Source: Sphaeroforma sirkka (taxonomy: Eukaryota > Opisthokonta > Ichthyosporea > Ichthyophonida). From it: a DNA stretch of 32,500 nucleotides. Below, piece after piece: positions 17,889 to 30,352 of this stretch. Within the stretch, counting starts at the first letter, position 1; every line of letters starts with the position of its first letter. The position numbers were made by a program, and so were the translations under genes. Below the pieces are notes generated by a model that did not search any database, was not told where the DNA came from, and saw nothing but the letters and a program-made list of their open reading frames with translations. The DNA is taken from the NCBI GenBank assembly GCA_001586965.3, contig LUCW03001927.1, positions 1 to 32,500 on the forward strand, given 5' to 3'.

Positions 17889-18100
17889 CCACCCCCTCTC
17901 TCTCTCTCCCACGCAGTCTCGCCAGTCCTATATCATCCCCAGTCGCCGGTCGTCTGGTGACTCGAAACTATGGAATCTCCATGTCGGGGCAATTAAAAAA
18001 GTACTGAAATACATATTTGAATGAGAATATCATTGTACACTTGTGCGTATCGCTTCCAAACTGGTCTATTTATGCTATCAGTTAAACTACGGGCCTACTA

Positions 18101-18480
18101 CTAAGTACAGCGGTTACAACGCGTCCTCGATCGTTTCATCACGCCTGCTATATCCTCAGTCACCTCTATATCGGCAGCCGCATCTACTGTCGTATCATCA
18201 GTTGTGTCATCTACAATAAATATCGCTTCCTTGCGCAAGATTGACGAAAGTTCTGACTGCGTACGAGCTGGGACGTCCACAGAGTGCTCTGGAAAGGTGT
18301 GCACAGCATACCTACCAGTCCAGAATTTGAGCTACTCCTGCTTATACACTCGGTATACCAAAGACCGGTATGCTTCCTTGATTGATGCTAGCGTGACAAC
18401 ATACTACTCGTGCTCGTTGAAAAATACTTCCTTCTTCAAACCTGTTGGTAAACTTCCATATGCGCCAAGCTGAGTTGCAT
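18101..18480 (-). pseudogene. Coding remnant of unknown family (fossil, 12-kb block)
   Basis: On the - strand the lower part reads ELSSILRKEAIFIVDDTTDD followed by an acidic stretch and a basic end with C-x2-C (RTRCNRCT). Composition is protein-like and the sequence ends close to the left terminal repeat, where the last gene of a - strand element would end. I do not recognise the family. Confidence 0.35.
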
Positions 18481-20756
18481 CCGTAGAAGTATTTGCGCGC
18501 GGATGAATAATTCTTAAAAGCCGCAACTACTACCTACCGTTCGTCCTGTGGTAAGTCCGCCACTGCAGACTCGTCAAATAACCACATGCGCCGTACATAT
18601 AGCCGGCTAAGGAACGGAGCGATACGTTTTCCGGTCTTCCAATCTGCGGTATGTATGCTTTAAAGTTTTAATGTGTACACGATTTTCTTTGTCTAAACCG
18701 ACATTCTTGATCTAGTGAATGAGGAGTGGGTGGTACGCTACGACCAATGCGGGTACCAGTCAATATTCAACCAGCCTGTGTATGTATGCTGCCTTTTGAT
18801 CTGACATCGGCTATTTGGAAACATGAGTGCATCGACGTTGTGGCGGCGGACAGTTTTTGTGAACGTTGTGCCTCTTGTACCACGACAGCGCCTCCTCTTC
18901 ATGCGTATGTAGTTTCTGTTAGCGTGACACTGTAGGTTTAATGAAAGTCAATACTTTGTCCAATACGGTCCCAACCTGTGCATCCATAAAGTGGAAGTAT
19001 GTAGGTTTCTTCTGATGACTGACCTAGTAAATTTTCATACCGCGCCGAAAGGCCCTGAAACTGTTACCTATTTATACCTTTATCGACCAAAAATTCCATA
19101 CCATGTTCCCTAGTGTATACTTGTTCGTTGCATTCCTGAATAATAGCTGCTACCGTTTGATCCTCATACTTCAAAGGTTGCCCCATAGCAAACTAATGAA
19201 AGCTATCTTGTGCGGCGACAACGAGCTAACCCCATTGAAATCATCGCTGGTGGTGAGAAAATCAAGATTGACTTCGTCCGTGATGGCTTGTGGGCGTAAC
19301 GGCTGTTGAAAAACCCCAGTGGTAAATAGGTCCGATCGGCGTAACGGTACGGATACATTTGGGGCACGTGTCAAGTATCGGTTCAATTAATGTAGTTGTA
19401 ATATTCCAACCACATTTGGATATAAGATTATCTTCTTGACAATTAATATTAAAGGGTTGTTTCAAAGCATGAATGCGACCAATGAAACAATACTGGATCT
19501 AGTTGTTGACACCAAACAAATCTAGACCGAAGTAGTGAGTGATCAGAGTGGAACTATATAGACAAAAGTCTCAGTCTAAAATCCCCTGATTTAGGGATGA
19601 AGCTGAACTCTTTTTTTGTTCTTGTTGAAGTTTAACGCATTCCCTTCTAGTACGATATAGTCGTTAGCCTGGTTGAGCCAACTTTACATTAGGACGTTTC
19701 TCCCCGATGACCTCCCCGAGCTGGCGAGATCACCGATTGGTCAGGAACTTGTCACGCCCACCACTAGAGGATGTGTCAGGCACGGGTTTCGACCATCCAG
19801 ACACTAGTGCGCCAATCGACAACACGCACACCATCTAGAACACGAAGCCTACACGCGTTTTTACTCAGCCAGAGACATTATTGTAGATCGCGGCTTTAAA
19901 CCTTCAGTACATTTTAAATAAACTATTGACAAGAAATTTGATGGAGTTTTTTTACTATGTCAAGTGATGTATGGATGAACGATCCTACAGAGGTGCATAT
20001 TGGCCGAATTTATAGCTAACTTGCGGCCATAGAATCCCTCATTAGTATTGTTCATAAAGAATAAAGTCTCCAAAGGTACATTGAAAATGTGGAGAAGTCA
20101 CTGAATGTTCATTCACCCATTTTACTGATGAAAACATACTGAAATATTGACCAAATATGTACAAATGCACATCTAGCGACAATTCCAATTTAATGTTTAT
20201 TTTATGGCTTTATCGTGCAAAATTTGCTTAAATTTGAATCAAAGAGACTTCGGCTATATGCATTTTTAACCAATAAATGTGTTGGGGGGGGAAGGGGAGG
20301 GGGGGAAGATGTTGTCAAGCATATTTTACTGATTGGTGCACAACTCACGTGGTCTGTGATGATCTTTTGCAGGAATACACCATACGAGCATAGTATTTCG
20401 GAGATTCATTTTCAAATACTGTTGTCATGTTGGATACTTGTGACATAGTCGTGCGAAGACAATGCCTCTAAATCATACATGAGTTGTGGATTTTCTGATA
20501 CCACTCTGGTATAGGCACAAAGCAAACCCCCACATCTAAAACTATTGTGTTGGACTACACCGCCTACTCTAAGGCTATGTGTAACATTATCTGTGAGGAA
20601 ACATTTTCATCCATCGTATTATAAAACTGAATTGTTCGTCAGCTCTAGCAGGACTTGGCATACCATCTAAAAAAAGTAACTGTGGCTTTTGTCCTGTACA
20701 ATGTAACAATCGCTAAGTTCTAGTGTACGTTCATATGATTCCACGGGATCAATAGA

Positions 20757-21197
20757 GTGATCCTTTTGGACACCTGTGCTGGTCCCTTACGTCGTAAGTT
20801 TCCCTATGATACTTGTGTAGATAATTCATCCATACTCTACGTGCATCAGAAATACAGAAATGTATCGCCTGCTCAGGCTGTACGAAGCACTCGAAAACCA
20901 GCGTGTGATAACGTTAAGATATTTCTGGAAGACACTTCTGAACTATGGTCTAAAATTAGTGCAACAGTCATTGATTGACTTGGCTTTGTCGTACATCGCC
21001 CCTATGTTGCGTGCAAATGGACAAGGAACTCGAACGTGATGTGTGAAATGTGTATAAAAATGGCGATTAAAGGCAAAGATTTGGACGAGGACGACCAAAT
21101 GTATAATATTTTAGTAACAGAGCTAGATACAAGGGGACTGGCGTGGCCTATATCACTTCTGGTGGTTGTGACAGATCTTGTCTTGGATATTATCTAG
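20757..21197 (+). pseudogene. Long + strand coding-like stretch, unknown (12-kb block)
   Basis: About 145 codons in one + frame read as protein-like sequence, including KIFLEDTSELWSKISATVID, then VMCEMCIKMAIKGKDLDEDD and ELDTRGLAWPISLL. Opposite-strand frames here are poorer. It lies just before the LINE, so it may be the 5' part or ORF1 of that LINE, or a + strand gene of the enclosing block. No domain is recognised. Confidence 0.3.
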
Positions 21198-21481
21198 TTC
21201 AATCAGTTTACTTGCGCAAGCAGATTGGGATTGCGTGTCAATCAGAACGATTACGCTTCAGCGCATCGGCAACGCGTGTAGCTCAAATAGGCAGAACAAT
21301 ATTATCGTGCCAACTTTGTTGAGCGCCCTTTACAATGTTGCCTGCACGAAAATGACATTGCTACTCAATCGACAATGTGCAGCTAGCTTTCCGCGACAGA
21401 CTCTTCGACGACAGGCAATGATATAGAAATGGCTGACATCGTTAAAGAAGAGAGCCCAGTAGCATTGACCGATGTTGAACA

Positions 21482-22179
21482 ATGTTAGGACCAATGAGGA
21501 TGACGCTCGTCAACCCACAAGGACTCAACATGGACAACGCAGCACATACAGATAAGTGTTTGAACGTTATATCGATTTTAAGTCAGGTTGATGTTATGTG
21601 CGTGGTTGAAACCTGGCATAACACCACATTTCTTAATGATATACGCTCGAACACACGCTATCATATACTACATCACACTAAACGGCATAATATCTTACAT
21701 CCTTCACACTGTGGTGTTGGTATCTTTTCCAAACACCACCTATCTAATTTTCAACTTGTACACTCTTTACCGTACGTGGTGTTCTTTGTGTGCTTGGCGT
21801 TCGTATGGCCGTGTTCTATTTTCCACTCAAATCACTTACTGAAGAAGGCGTCAGGCGATACATGAATCCCCCCGAGATTGGCGGTTTCCAACCAGATGTC
21901 GTGTGGGGAGATTTCAACTTCAAAGCCCGGAAGTATGGCCACGCATCTACAAATCACGGACTACGTATGAAAACGATTGAGACTACTCTGCGTAATACGT
22001 GGCACTTGGACTACCTCTATGCTGGCGGCTCAACTGGTACAGAACATGCGTATCATCGACCTACCACCCCCGCCTCCCTCCGAACTTATAAGCTGACGGA
22101 CTACGGTATCTGTGGTGACCACACCTTTGGACTCGATCTCCAGATACTTCCCACGAATCAAATCCATCGGCCCCAATAA
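21482..22179 (+). pseudogene. LINE AP endonuclease domain
   Basis: Exonuclease/endonuclease/phosphatase fold that nicks target DNA. Visible motifs are TLVNPQGLNMDN (motif with the N-terminal Asn), VDVMCVVETWHN (the metal-binding Glu in ETW), VVWGDFNFKARKYGH (the GDFN motif) and YGICGDHTFGLDLQI, where GDH stands for the catalytic SDH. A frameshift lies between the ETW part and the GDFN part, near 21780-21800: the first frame loses homology after PYVV and the second picks up with GVRMAVFYFP. Confidence 0.8.
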
Positions 22180-22715
22180 ATGCCAACAATGGCGCCGCCG
22201 CCGGACCAACGCTTCCTCTCCCATGGATATAGCCGATATCGCCATCGACTGTATCAGCTACGCAACAAATCCCGCGCGCGACTATTCCAAGCCGAAATCC
22301 GAGCGCATCAGAACCTACTACGGTCGTATCTCACTTTGCATGGACAGCGGAAGGGCTGCTACGGATCCTCGACCGCATCTGGCGCTATGCCACTAACCCA
22401 CTAATCTTTGGAGGGTTCTATTATGACTTAAACAGACCCTGGGTTCAGCGGCTACCAAGCCACTCGTTCCGCCCACGTCTGACCGCCCAAAGCAATGCTC
22501 AAATGTTCAAAGATATTGCGTACCAACGACGGTCTCCGCGCTAACCCTGCATACCGGGTACCGATGACACAGGTGCTACACTCGCTGGCTACTTCGAGGC
22601 CCTATTCAACTCTACAAACCCGTACGTGGCTCCACCGGATACCGAACCCTCTCCTGATATCACTTCCACCATACGCCCCGACGACGTAATGGAGGCAATA
22701 CTACGATCCCAATAA

Positions 22716-23493
22716 GGGACCTGGCCCCGACGGAATCCACATTCTCCTCCTGAAGGCCGCAGTGGAGCGCTCTACCGAACGCCGGACATTAGGACGCCCC
22801 GACGCCAATAGCCCACTGATTAGACTCCTTGCCGAAGCATTCACTGAGCTACTGAAGGCGGGTACCTTCCCTGTAGCACTGAACTACAGCCTCCTGACAG
22901 CGCACCCAAAGAAAGCAGATGCAGATACCACCTCCCCCGCCGACTTCCGCCCCATCACGCTTACGCAAATAGTTAGACGCATCTTTGAAAAGTGCTTTCT
23001 TAATCTGAATACGAGCCACCCCGGCTCTGCTACCCATGTTACTCAAGCTGGCTTCAAATCACGGTACTCCTATCATAGCCAAGCATTTGCCGCCATGGAA
23101 TCTGAGACACAATCAGAAGAGGAGTGGAACGACGTCTGTCTGGACATAACCAAGGCATACGACAAGCTCGCTCTCTCACGCCTATGGGTACTTCTGCGCC
23201 ACGCTGGAATGCCCGAAAACTGGATTAACTGCCTCCGCGCGCTGTTTGGGAGGGTCCCTACCCGAATGGCATACCGCGGCACGCTCTCGTCTCTATTCCA
23301 TAAAACGAATGGCATCCTACAAGGCTCAATCGTCGGCCCCCAGCTCTTTATTATCTACATGGATTCCTTAGCTGTCACGCTAGCACAATTTCGGCCCAAG
23401 CTCTTCCGCTCTTATTTATTTTTTGATGACACACGGATCCAAGCCCCTCGATCGGTTTCGCTCCAGCCCTTCTTCGATGACATTGATGCGTGA
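22716..23493 (+). pseudogene. LINE reverse transcriptase domain
   Basis: Copies the element RNA at the nick. In order: KGPGPDGIHILLLKAA (RT motif 1), DFRPITLTQIVRRIFEK (motif 2), DVCLDITKAYDKL (the first catalytic Asp), GILQGSIVGPQLFIIYMDSL (motif B) and SYLFFDDTRIQ, where FFDD replaces the usual F/YADD. The open frame starts just after CCCAATAAG near 22716 and closes at a TGA at 23491; the thumb-like continuation (HSKYLGFPLSHGVPGINLARH, 23668 on) is in another frame. Confidence 0.88.
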
Positions 23494-23639
23494 GGACGCA
23501 AATCTGGCCTCAACAGGGTGTCATTAAACCCCGAGTACGATCTACCGACTTGTAACACGCGGCGTCAACCCTCCATATAAATGGTGATCTTATCACGCCG
23601 ACGCTTCCAGACGCACCTTGGAACACACGTTACCTCCCC

Positions 23640-24870
23640 CTGAAGATGGCGCCCACACATGCGGAACCGAAACACTCCAAATATCTGGGGTTCCCACTCT
23701 CTCACGGAGTACCAGGAATCAACCTCGCCAGACATATGGAATCCCTGGTTGCAGCATTGTCACTGGGTATCGCCTCTTTCCGCGCTTATGGCCTCCATGG
23801 CTTCAGCTGTGGGCCCACGACAAACAATCACTGCGCTTCCCGTACAGTATCTATGCTCACCTGAAAACTGTACACAAAACCACAGGCGGGCGTACACCCG
23901 ACCATGTAGCCCTCCGCCAACGCTGTGACGATATCAGGAAGAACTCAACCAAACGTTGGTCCAACAAGGAGATCGCGGCAATGGCCCGGCGCTAATACTA
24001 CTACCAACTGGTTATGGGTAAACTACCAACCTCAAAACGAGACACCGCCAGACACGACAGCTTCAATCGCTGCTTCGAATCTACACCAATCCGGCTCTGT
24101 GCTATGATTGTAACGAATACGTACATGATCACATTGCTCGACTACCGCACCGACGGCTGTCTCTACCCTGTCTGCTCCGGTAGCCACAAGTTCACTACCA
24201 GCCACTTTACCTGCATCCAACAACTGATCCGACGCATCCTTTAGGCCCGAAACTGCCGCCCATTGGCCCTGACCTCCTTCAGCAATTACAGGAGTGCCAC
24301 GACTTCCACGATATCTGGACCCTCCACGAACACCTTGTATCTTTTCTCCAGCATGTTGAAGAACCACCGTACCCTCACCCGTCACTGACACATCAACAGA
24401 TGTTCCCCATACCCCTGCTTATCACGCTGTTGAAGTACTACTTCTAAATTTCAGTTCAAACCAAATCATCGCGCTTGTTGGTTCCGCCTATGATACTTCC
24501 AATCCAGGCCAGCCAACACATACCCAATTCATCCGTGGTCTGGTGCGGCATTGGCTTACCCCCATCCTTGCTCCTCGACCGGATTATGACGGATAACCTG
24601 GTCCTTCTCGGTATTTTGTACTCTGCACTAACCCATTCCGCGGCACTACATGGCACAGACCCGATCCGTACTACAGAGGTGGGTACTCTACTTAGTAGGT
24701 CAGCAAGCGAGTATATGGAACATTCGATAGTAACAGTGTTTTGTCAAACTGGCCCGAATTGACTCAGCGCATATCTTCCGTTGTCAACTCACTTGACCCA
24801 AGCTTCAAACGGGAATTTACTGACCACTTCTTCCCATCTATCTTTCCTGAACCACTACAGCGACTATGAG
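23640..24870 (+). pseudogene. LINE thumb/C-terminal region
   Basis: Continuation of the LINE ORF in several frames: a KYLGFPLSHGVPGIN thumb segment, a stretch with C-Y-D-C-N-E-Y-V-H-D-H near 24100 that resembles the C-terminal Cys/His finger of LINEs, and an end reading FKREFTDHFFPSIFPEPLQRL then TGA at about 24866. Several stops and frame changes separate the pieces, so the ORF is dead. Confidence 0.6.
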
Positions 24871-24944
24871 AGCCATACCATATGTTCATACATTGTAACA
24901 TACATACTTGTCATTTTTGAAATAAATAATATTATCCCTACTAG

Positions 24945-27900
24945 GAACCACTATTTCTACAGTTTGGGGCGCCTGTATATTGACTACTCGAGCCCATGTA
25001 TCCAACGGTCCCTCTTGAAAGGGATCGAGTGGTACTGGCGCGTCGAATATGTGAACGAATTTAGCTAGGTCCGTCTCGTACGAGTCGAGAGTGTCGGCCA
25101 TCTGACAGTACAACGTCCACGCCGCGGGAAGTAACACTGAGGCACGTGCTTCCTTCTGAGACTCATCTGTTATCGGCACAGCAGTGTTGCTAGCTAGAGC
25201 GAGTTCTTGATCAATAAACCAATATGCTGCGTCTCAATGTTTAGGAAAAGTTGGTTGTGGAACGAACTCGCTCTCTTGATCAGAACCAGTCGTCGGTGGT
25301 GACTAATTATCTGTACTCCATGTTCGTACCTTCTTCTATGGTGCTGTCGCCAAATTCAAAAATTCGACAGGCAGCTCTATGTATGCTGGGAGCGTGCTTT
25401 GGCAAAATATGACGTGAGTTTGTACCCCATTTAGTTCAAAGCCGAAGGGTAGGCCTCGGAGTTCTAAACATCAACCGAAATGAAATTGTTGGGGAGAGTT
25501 GTCGGCGGATGCGTGAGACCACCCGCTAGCTTGGCTAGAAATGTTAACTTCCACAGTAAGAGGCCGGTGATATGATTGCCTCTGTGCAAGAAAGTTTTTG
25601 GACGGTGTAAAATAATGATGGGTACATCCATGATTATCGGACGATAGAAATCTTGCAGATCAACGGTCATGGAGTATTGGGGTTTGCGAGTATCAAAAGC
25701 GTCTTCAGGGCCCCAGGTGCCAGTACCAACGACGGTAATGTACAGGTCCGTGACGTATACTCGCAGACCGTTCGACATTAATCAGCCATGATTTGTTTTG
25801 TAGACGATCAATTTTACTGAATTTACAGTCCAGCTATACAGAGTTCGTCTGAATCGGCGAGTTATAGTGCTATGAAACTCGTTGGTGGTCGTCTACTCTG
25901 AGTAAAACAACGGCCACAATCTGCTGCGACGCTGTACGCTACTACTATGTTGAAATAAATGAAATTATCACTATTGGTAGAGCCAAACTGGGCTTCCACT
26001 CGACTCAATGCCGTGCGACTGGCATAAGAATTGGGAAGAGACGATCGGCTGTGTTGTGAAGTAATCCTCAAATACTGTCAACGGATCGGGTATGTACTGC
26101 ATATCAACTTCTAGGGGCTGTCGCGTACCGTATTCTCGTACATGTATTGTACTAAGTATTTCACTATGTGGATGAGTTGTTATTTGACAAGATACTAAGA
26201 AAACCGGTCTATTAAACTTGTCACCGGTAGTTCTTTGACACAGCCCGTCATTTCTCCGTCGGTGGCTCAGTAGTTCCTTTTTATATCGTTCAAATTAGTA
26301 CAGAAGAAAGACTATGGGTATAGAAATCACAGAAGTATAAGTGTAATACCAAAATTCCGATGTGGTTCTTGCGTATCTTTGGTGAACTCACTAATAGTAT
26401 CTGCATAAGCCTGGAAAAACTGGCAGGTGTTGGTCGAGGTAATCCCTTTGACTTGTGATAAGTGATGTACATTGTCCTTCCAAACGTTTTTTTCAATATG
26501 TGTACCACTCTGTTATTAATCTTTGAGTGGACCACTTCTAGTATGTGTATCAGTATGCTGTAATTGGTCATGAAGTAAACCTTCCTCTGCAAGTGTACAA
26601 CTCTGTGGTGAGGCAAGTTTATCATTTTACTCTATATGAAAAATGCCGTCAATAACCTGCTACGGAACATAATGTTGCAAGCTTTTCGATTGGGTTATGT
26701 ATTGCAGGATCGGAGATCTGTCTAGTGTACAATATAGCGCTTCTTCTTCGTCCTCCGTAATAATTAGGCGTGGTGTCTGAGGGTCTACCACTACCGATGA
26801 CAGTCCCATTTGAATACGATGTGTCTCACATTGCCTAGTACATTCCTCTCCTTCCTCGTATTCGCAAACCCAATGTGGGGGAATCTGTACAAATGCAGCA
26901 GCACCAAGGGCCTCATTACCAGCGTATGGCATGATTACGAAACGCTGATGCGGTAAAGAACAATAAAGGCGTATACTGCGAATGACAAACAGTAGCAGGT
27001 CCGGAAGTGTCTTAATCTGGAATGCTTTCCATCTGAATATTGCCCTTTTCTTAGTGCGGTATGATAGTGGCGCTAAAATGGCAGCAATGGTGTGTAGATA
27101 CGGTCCCCGCCATAATAGAACTGCCAAAAGCCGTATGAGTTCGGAACTGCCAAAATCGATATGAGTTCGGCTCTATTCTTAAACGATAGCGTGATAAACA
27201 ACGCTATTTCTCTTTGTTGCAAGAATATCGTCGCATTTCCAAGGTACGTACTACAACTTAGAAAGTTGGTATATGAGTAGCTGGAGATGAATACATCGAT
27301 GTCCGCGCAAATGTAAACAAATTTCAAGACCTGATCCCAGTGATGCGAAAGTGATTCGCGTACTGATCCCGTCGCTAGATTCTTCGTCAGGATAGGTAAA
27401 TCGTTCATTTACGGTTCTGTATCCGGGAATTTAGCAAAGATCGTACTGGCGCATACTAAGGCGCCATTCTCAATACCTTCCTGTAGGCAAGTAGACCCTC
27501 GTCGAGCTGTAGTTGATGGTACGATCTAGCCATGTCACATTGTCATAATGATGGCATTGGTATCTCGGTAGTCGTAGTCGTCTTTGTTCTGCGGTACTTT
27601 ACTTTTATCCTTCACCACTGCCTTCACGTAGCTGACCCAACGAATAAATTTATTCCCGTCTTCTGCTTTTCATCTCTGATGTATTGTGAGACTATGAGTA
27701 ACTCAATTTCATTGACTACCGGATCCCTTGTAAAGTATATTTGTCGTGATGGTTGGGCTCTCTCTTTAAGCTTTTGCTCAACCGTGTCATTTTTAATCGT
27801 CTTAGTGATATTTGTGTCGAATCAGACACTGTTGAATCCGAATTTTACTTCGGTCACTTGTGCTGGTGATTTATATGACAAGCCTGCAACCCTATCCGAA

Positions 27901-29360
27901 TTCATGAAGTGTTATTCTTTTCATGCAACGTCAAGATCGGGAGCTCTATATTCGCCCATTGGCGAAACGTAGTCTGGCGCATGTCGGTTGGGGCGTAACA
28001 GGAGGATAAACTTCGCTGGAGATATCGATGTGTTCCACGTATTTTCGATTTAGTGTTGTTAAAGTGTGTCGAACCCTATCACGGTGTTGCAGCCACGCGG
28101 AACCCATTCCGATACTAGAAGTATGTCTGTCTCGAATTTCGTAGCCACCCCTGTAGAAGCTAAACGCTCCGTCAAAAACGATCTCCCCCGTGGCTCCGTA
28201 CCCCTGAGAAATACCAGATTTGTCTCGTCTACCTCGAAACTAGTTCTTGACAAGCGCTCTTAAAAACATTGTTGGTCTGGAACTCGCATCGTTATATTCC
28301 CTGAATAGTGCTTTTCACATAAAGCTGCATTGACGGGTCCCATCTATTCTGCCAGTTACTGAAGTGGTGAGTGCGGAATAGCCACGATAACCTCCGTATA
28401 TGGGTATGGAGGACATTTGCTCCTACAATGAATAATCTTCCTGCAAGCGTGACACTGTAGACACTTGTGGCTGAGTGTGCATTTGGAGCATTGCAGTGTG
28501 CGTGCATTCGACCGCGTTCCGATACCATAGCAATCGTCTCGCGCACGTCTGTCGCTCTGTCCTGGGCTACTTACTGCATTGTATCAAGTATCGTCATCCT
28601 TGACTCTGAATGGTTATGAACCAATTGTAGCCACTTTTTTAGCTGCCTTTGCTCGGTAGTATCATTCCTTAAACGTCTCCCTGCGAGGTTGTACTGATCC
28701 ATCGTCTCCGTGTTCGCCTTGATCGTCGGCTTGATTTCCCTGGCTATTCCCGTCGTCTTCGTCCTGAATGTCCTTGTTGGCTTCCTGCACATTACACGTT
28801 CTTCCATTGTCACGTTCCGGGACATGAATAGGTCGCCCTCTGGGTTGAGTTTGCAACGCCTATGTAGACCACTTCGGGTGCCCCGGTGGCTGTCGGGCCG
28901 TTCGCTGAGGCAGTACCTAAAGCATCAGGGGCTGAGAAAATACTGTCTGGAGCCATTTGCCACCGTTGCCGTGTCAAGCAAACTGATGTGAAGTACCAGG
29001 GACACTGCCTCGGGTCCTTCGCAATGTAGTAAAGAATCCATCTGATAGATAGTTGTTGTTGTAACGTATTGTGGCATCTCATTGAGCATGACTAAACGGT
29101 GCCGTGCCGCTCCCATGTTTTCTAGATTCATGCCGCGCGTTTGGTGGCGTGGATCTGTCAAAAGTTCCGAATGGAACATATGGGTCGCTGGTCCGGATTT
29201 AACAATCAGAGTTCGTTCCACATTCGTGACTGTAGGCTCGTCCGGTATATTGCTATACACTCGTGCAAGTACCTGTTCGCTTAGGTATGCTTCAGTTGAG
29301 CCTCGTTGAGTGTCATGGGTTGGTTGCTCGCCTCGAATCTTCGTGAACTGCATCAACTCA
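24945..29360 (-). pseudogene. Minus-strand coding remnants right of the LINE (fossil, 12-kb block)
   Basis: Several protein-like stretches lie here on the - strand. Examples are one with EARASVLLPAAWTLYCQMAD (about 25060-25160), one opening MSNGLRVYVTDLYITVVG (about 25780), one with FVQIPPHWVCEYEEGEE (about 26900) and one with LTDPRHQTRGMNLENMG (about 29150). An acidic low-complexity tract lies near 28660-28850. No family is recognised and the region is heavily broken. Open frames on the + strand here look like shadows. Confidence 0.35.
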
Positions 29361-29429
29361 GTCTTTTGAATGGAATTCTGAGTTGTCGCTTAGGCCTAGG
29401 CTAGTTTAATCGTAGTCACAATACACAAT

Positions 29430-29721
29430 AGTTTATTAGACTATTGAAACCTAAACTAGATGAAAGTCGGGCCTGGGACGGTGACCTAGTAGTGTATGAC
29501 AGAGCCCTAGTGCATTCGGGTCCGTCCTTGATGTAGGAGGGTTTGATAAATTTTATACCATACGAGTTAGAATCCAATATGGGTGTGACCGTGCCCTACC
29601 CTGTACTAAAAAGGACAGGTCCGCTAGAACAACGTGCCACATCATTGTGGGCCTGGTCCTGCCCTACCCCGTACTCCAAAAGTTAGGACTCTAGTACAAT
29701 ATATCGTATCCCGAATTACAA
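29430..29721 (+). repeat. Right terminal direct repeat of the 12-kb block
   Basis: Counterpart of 17621-17888, slightly longer because a CCTGCCCTACCCCGTACT-type segment is present twice inside it. No convincing TG...CA ends or flanking target duplication could be read. Confidence 0.75.
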
Positions 29722-29878
29722 ACTGCAGAAGTTGGTTCGTAAACCAAAACTTTATTATTTGCGCCATGGTTACTATCATATGCTCAATTCAGTCAGCATT
29801 TAGCTTGTAGAACTGAAGTTTAAAAGCCGACCGCAACTTCCTTATTGCGCTATGGTTGCCGTATGCGCCTATTTCATA
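29722..29878. other. Short unassigned spacer
   Basis: Between the right terminal repeat and the first microsatellite. Nothing recognised. Confidence 0.4.
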
Positions 29879-29897
29879 TCAATATATCAATATATCA

Positions 29898-29929
<32 letters not shown>

Positions 29930-30012
29930 CATATATGTATATAATAATATATATATATATATATATAGAGATAGATAGATAGATATATACATACATACAT
30001 ACATACATACAT

Positions 30013-30043
<31 letters not shown>

Positions 30044-30055
30044 TATATATATAAC
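29878..30055. repeat. Compound microsatellite TA / GATA / TACA / CA
   Basis: Ordered blocks of (TA)n, (GATA)n, about twelve ATAC units, then (CA)n. Open frames across it are spurious. Confidence 0.95.
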
Positions 30056-30164
30056 ACGCAAGTATTGTTTACGCAACCGTTGATCATCACTTTTGTTGTA
30101 GAGGTGCATGTTGTAGGTGTATATAACTATTGAATGTTGAAAAATATCGGTTGACAATTGTTAT

Positions 30165-30345
30165 CTATTGCCCGTTTCCAGCTGTGTTATCGTCCCCTTA
30201 GGTATATGCAACTGCTGAAATATTTAAATCTATGGGCTGATTGTATGATCTATTGCCCCCTCCTCCGTCGCGTATCGCCTTCTTAGGTATGTGCAACTGT
30301 TGTACCTGTTTAAATCTATTGATTGGTTTTTAGTATTATCGACTA
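30165..30345 (+). repeat. Degenerate 85-bp tandem pair
   Basis: CTATTGCCC ... CTTAGGTAT.TGCAACTG.TG ... TTTAAATCTAT is present twice, starting near 30165 and 30250. The second copy ends at the candidate terminal exon of the - strand gene. Confidence 0.6.
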
Positions 30346-30352
30346 CCGGCCA

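Larger units (their letters stand above)
21430..24940 (+). mobile_element. LINE (non-LTR retrotransposon), near full-length but decayed
   Basis: Endonuclease and reverse transcriptase are followed by a C-terminal region and a 3' tail. The 5' limit is uncertain: homology to known LINE parts starts near 21488, and a frame opening MADIVKEESPVALTDVEQC begins at 21429. The tail (24816-24940, ending TTTGAAATAAATAATATTATCCCTA) is shared with the fragments at 5160-5400 and has no long poly(A). The element interrupts - strand coding remnants of the larger block, so it inserted later. Clade is not assigned; an AP endonuclease plus the KYLGFPL motif after RT would suit Tad/RTE/Jockey-like groups. Confidence 0.85.
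17621..29721 (-). mobile_element. Large degraded element or virus-like fossil bounded by direct repeats, family unassigned
   Basis: Two direct repeats of about 270-290 bp (17621-17888 and 29430-29721) enclose 12.1 kb, of which about 3.5 kb is a later LINE insertion. The remaining 8.6 kb carries remnants of protein-coding sequence, better on the - strand (about 24950-25180, 25460-25780, 26660-27400, 28570-29360 and near 18100-18480). Most have no recognisable domain. A Cys-x2-Cys end near 18100, a CPKC near 19400 and an acidic Asp/Gln/Asn/Gly tract near 28660-28850 are the only motifs I can name. I see no reverse transcriptase, integrase, polymerase or capsid signature. The layout fits an old LTR-type or large DNA element. 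It is broken throughout, with many breaks, and the repeat divergence indicates considerable age. Confidence 0.45.

Noticed and set aside
27532-27972. A 146-codon + strand frame in the 12-kb block
   Set aside because: Hydrophobic Val/Ser/Phe-rich composition typical of an antisense shadow; the - strand reads better here.
17621-29721. Polinton/Maverick interpretation of the 12-kb block
   Set aside because: Polintons have terminal inverted repeats, and here the ends are direct repeats; no protein-primed polymerase, packaging ATPase or capsid motif could be seen.
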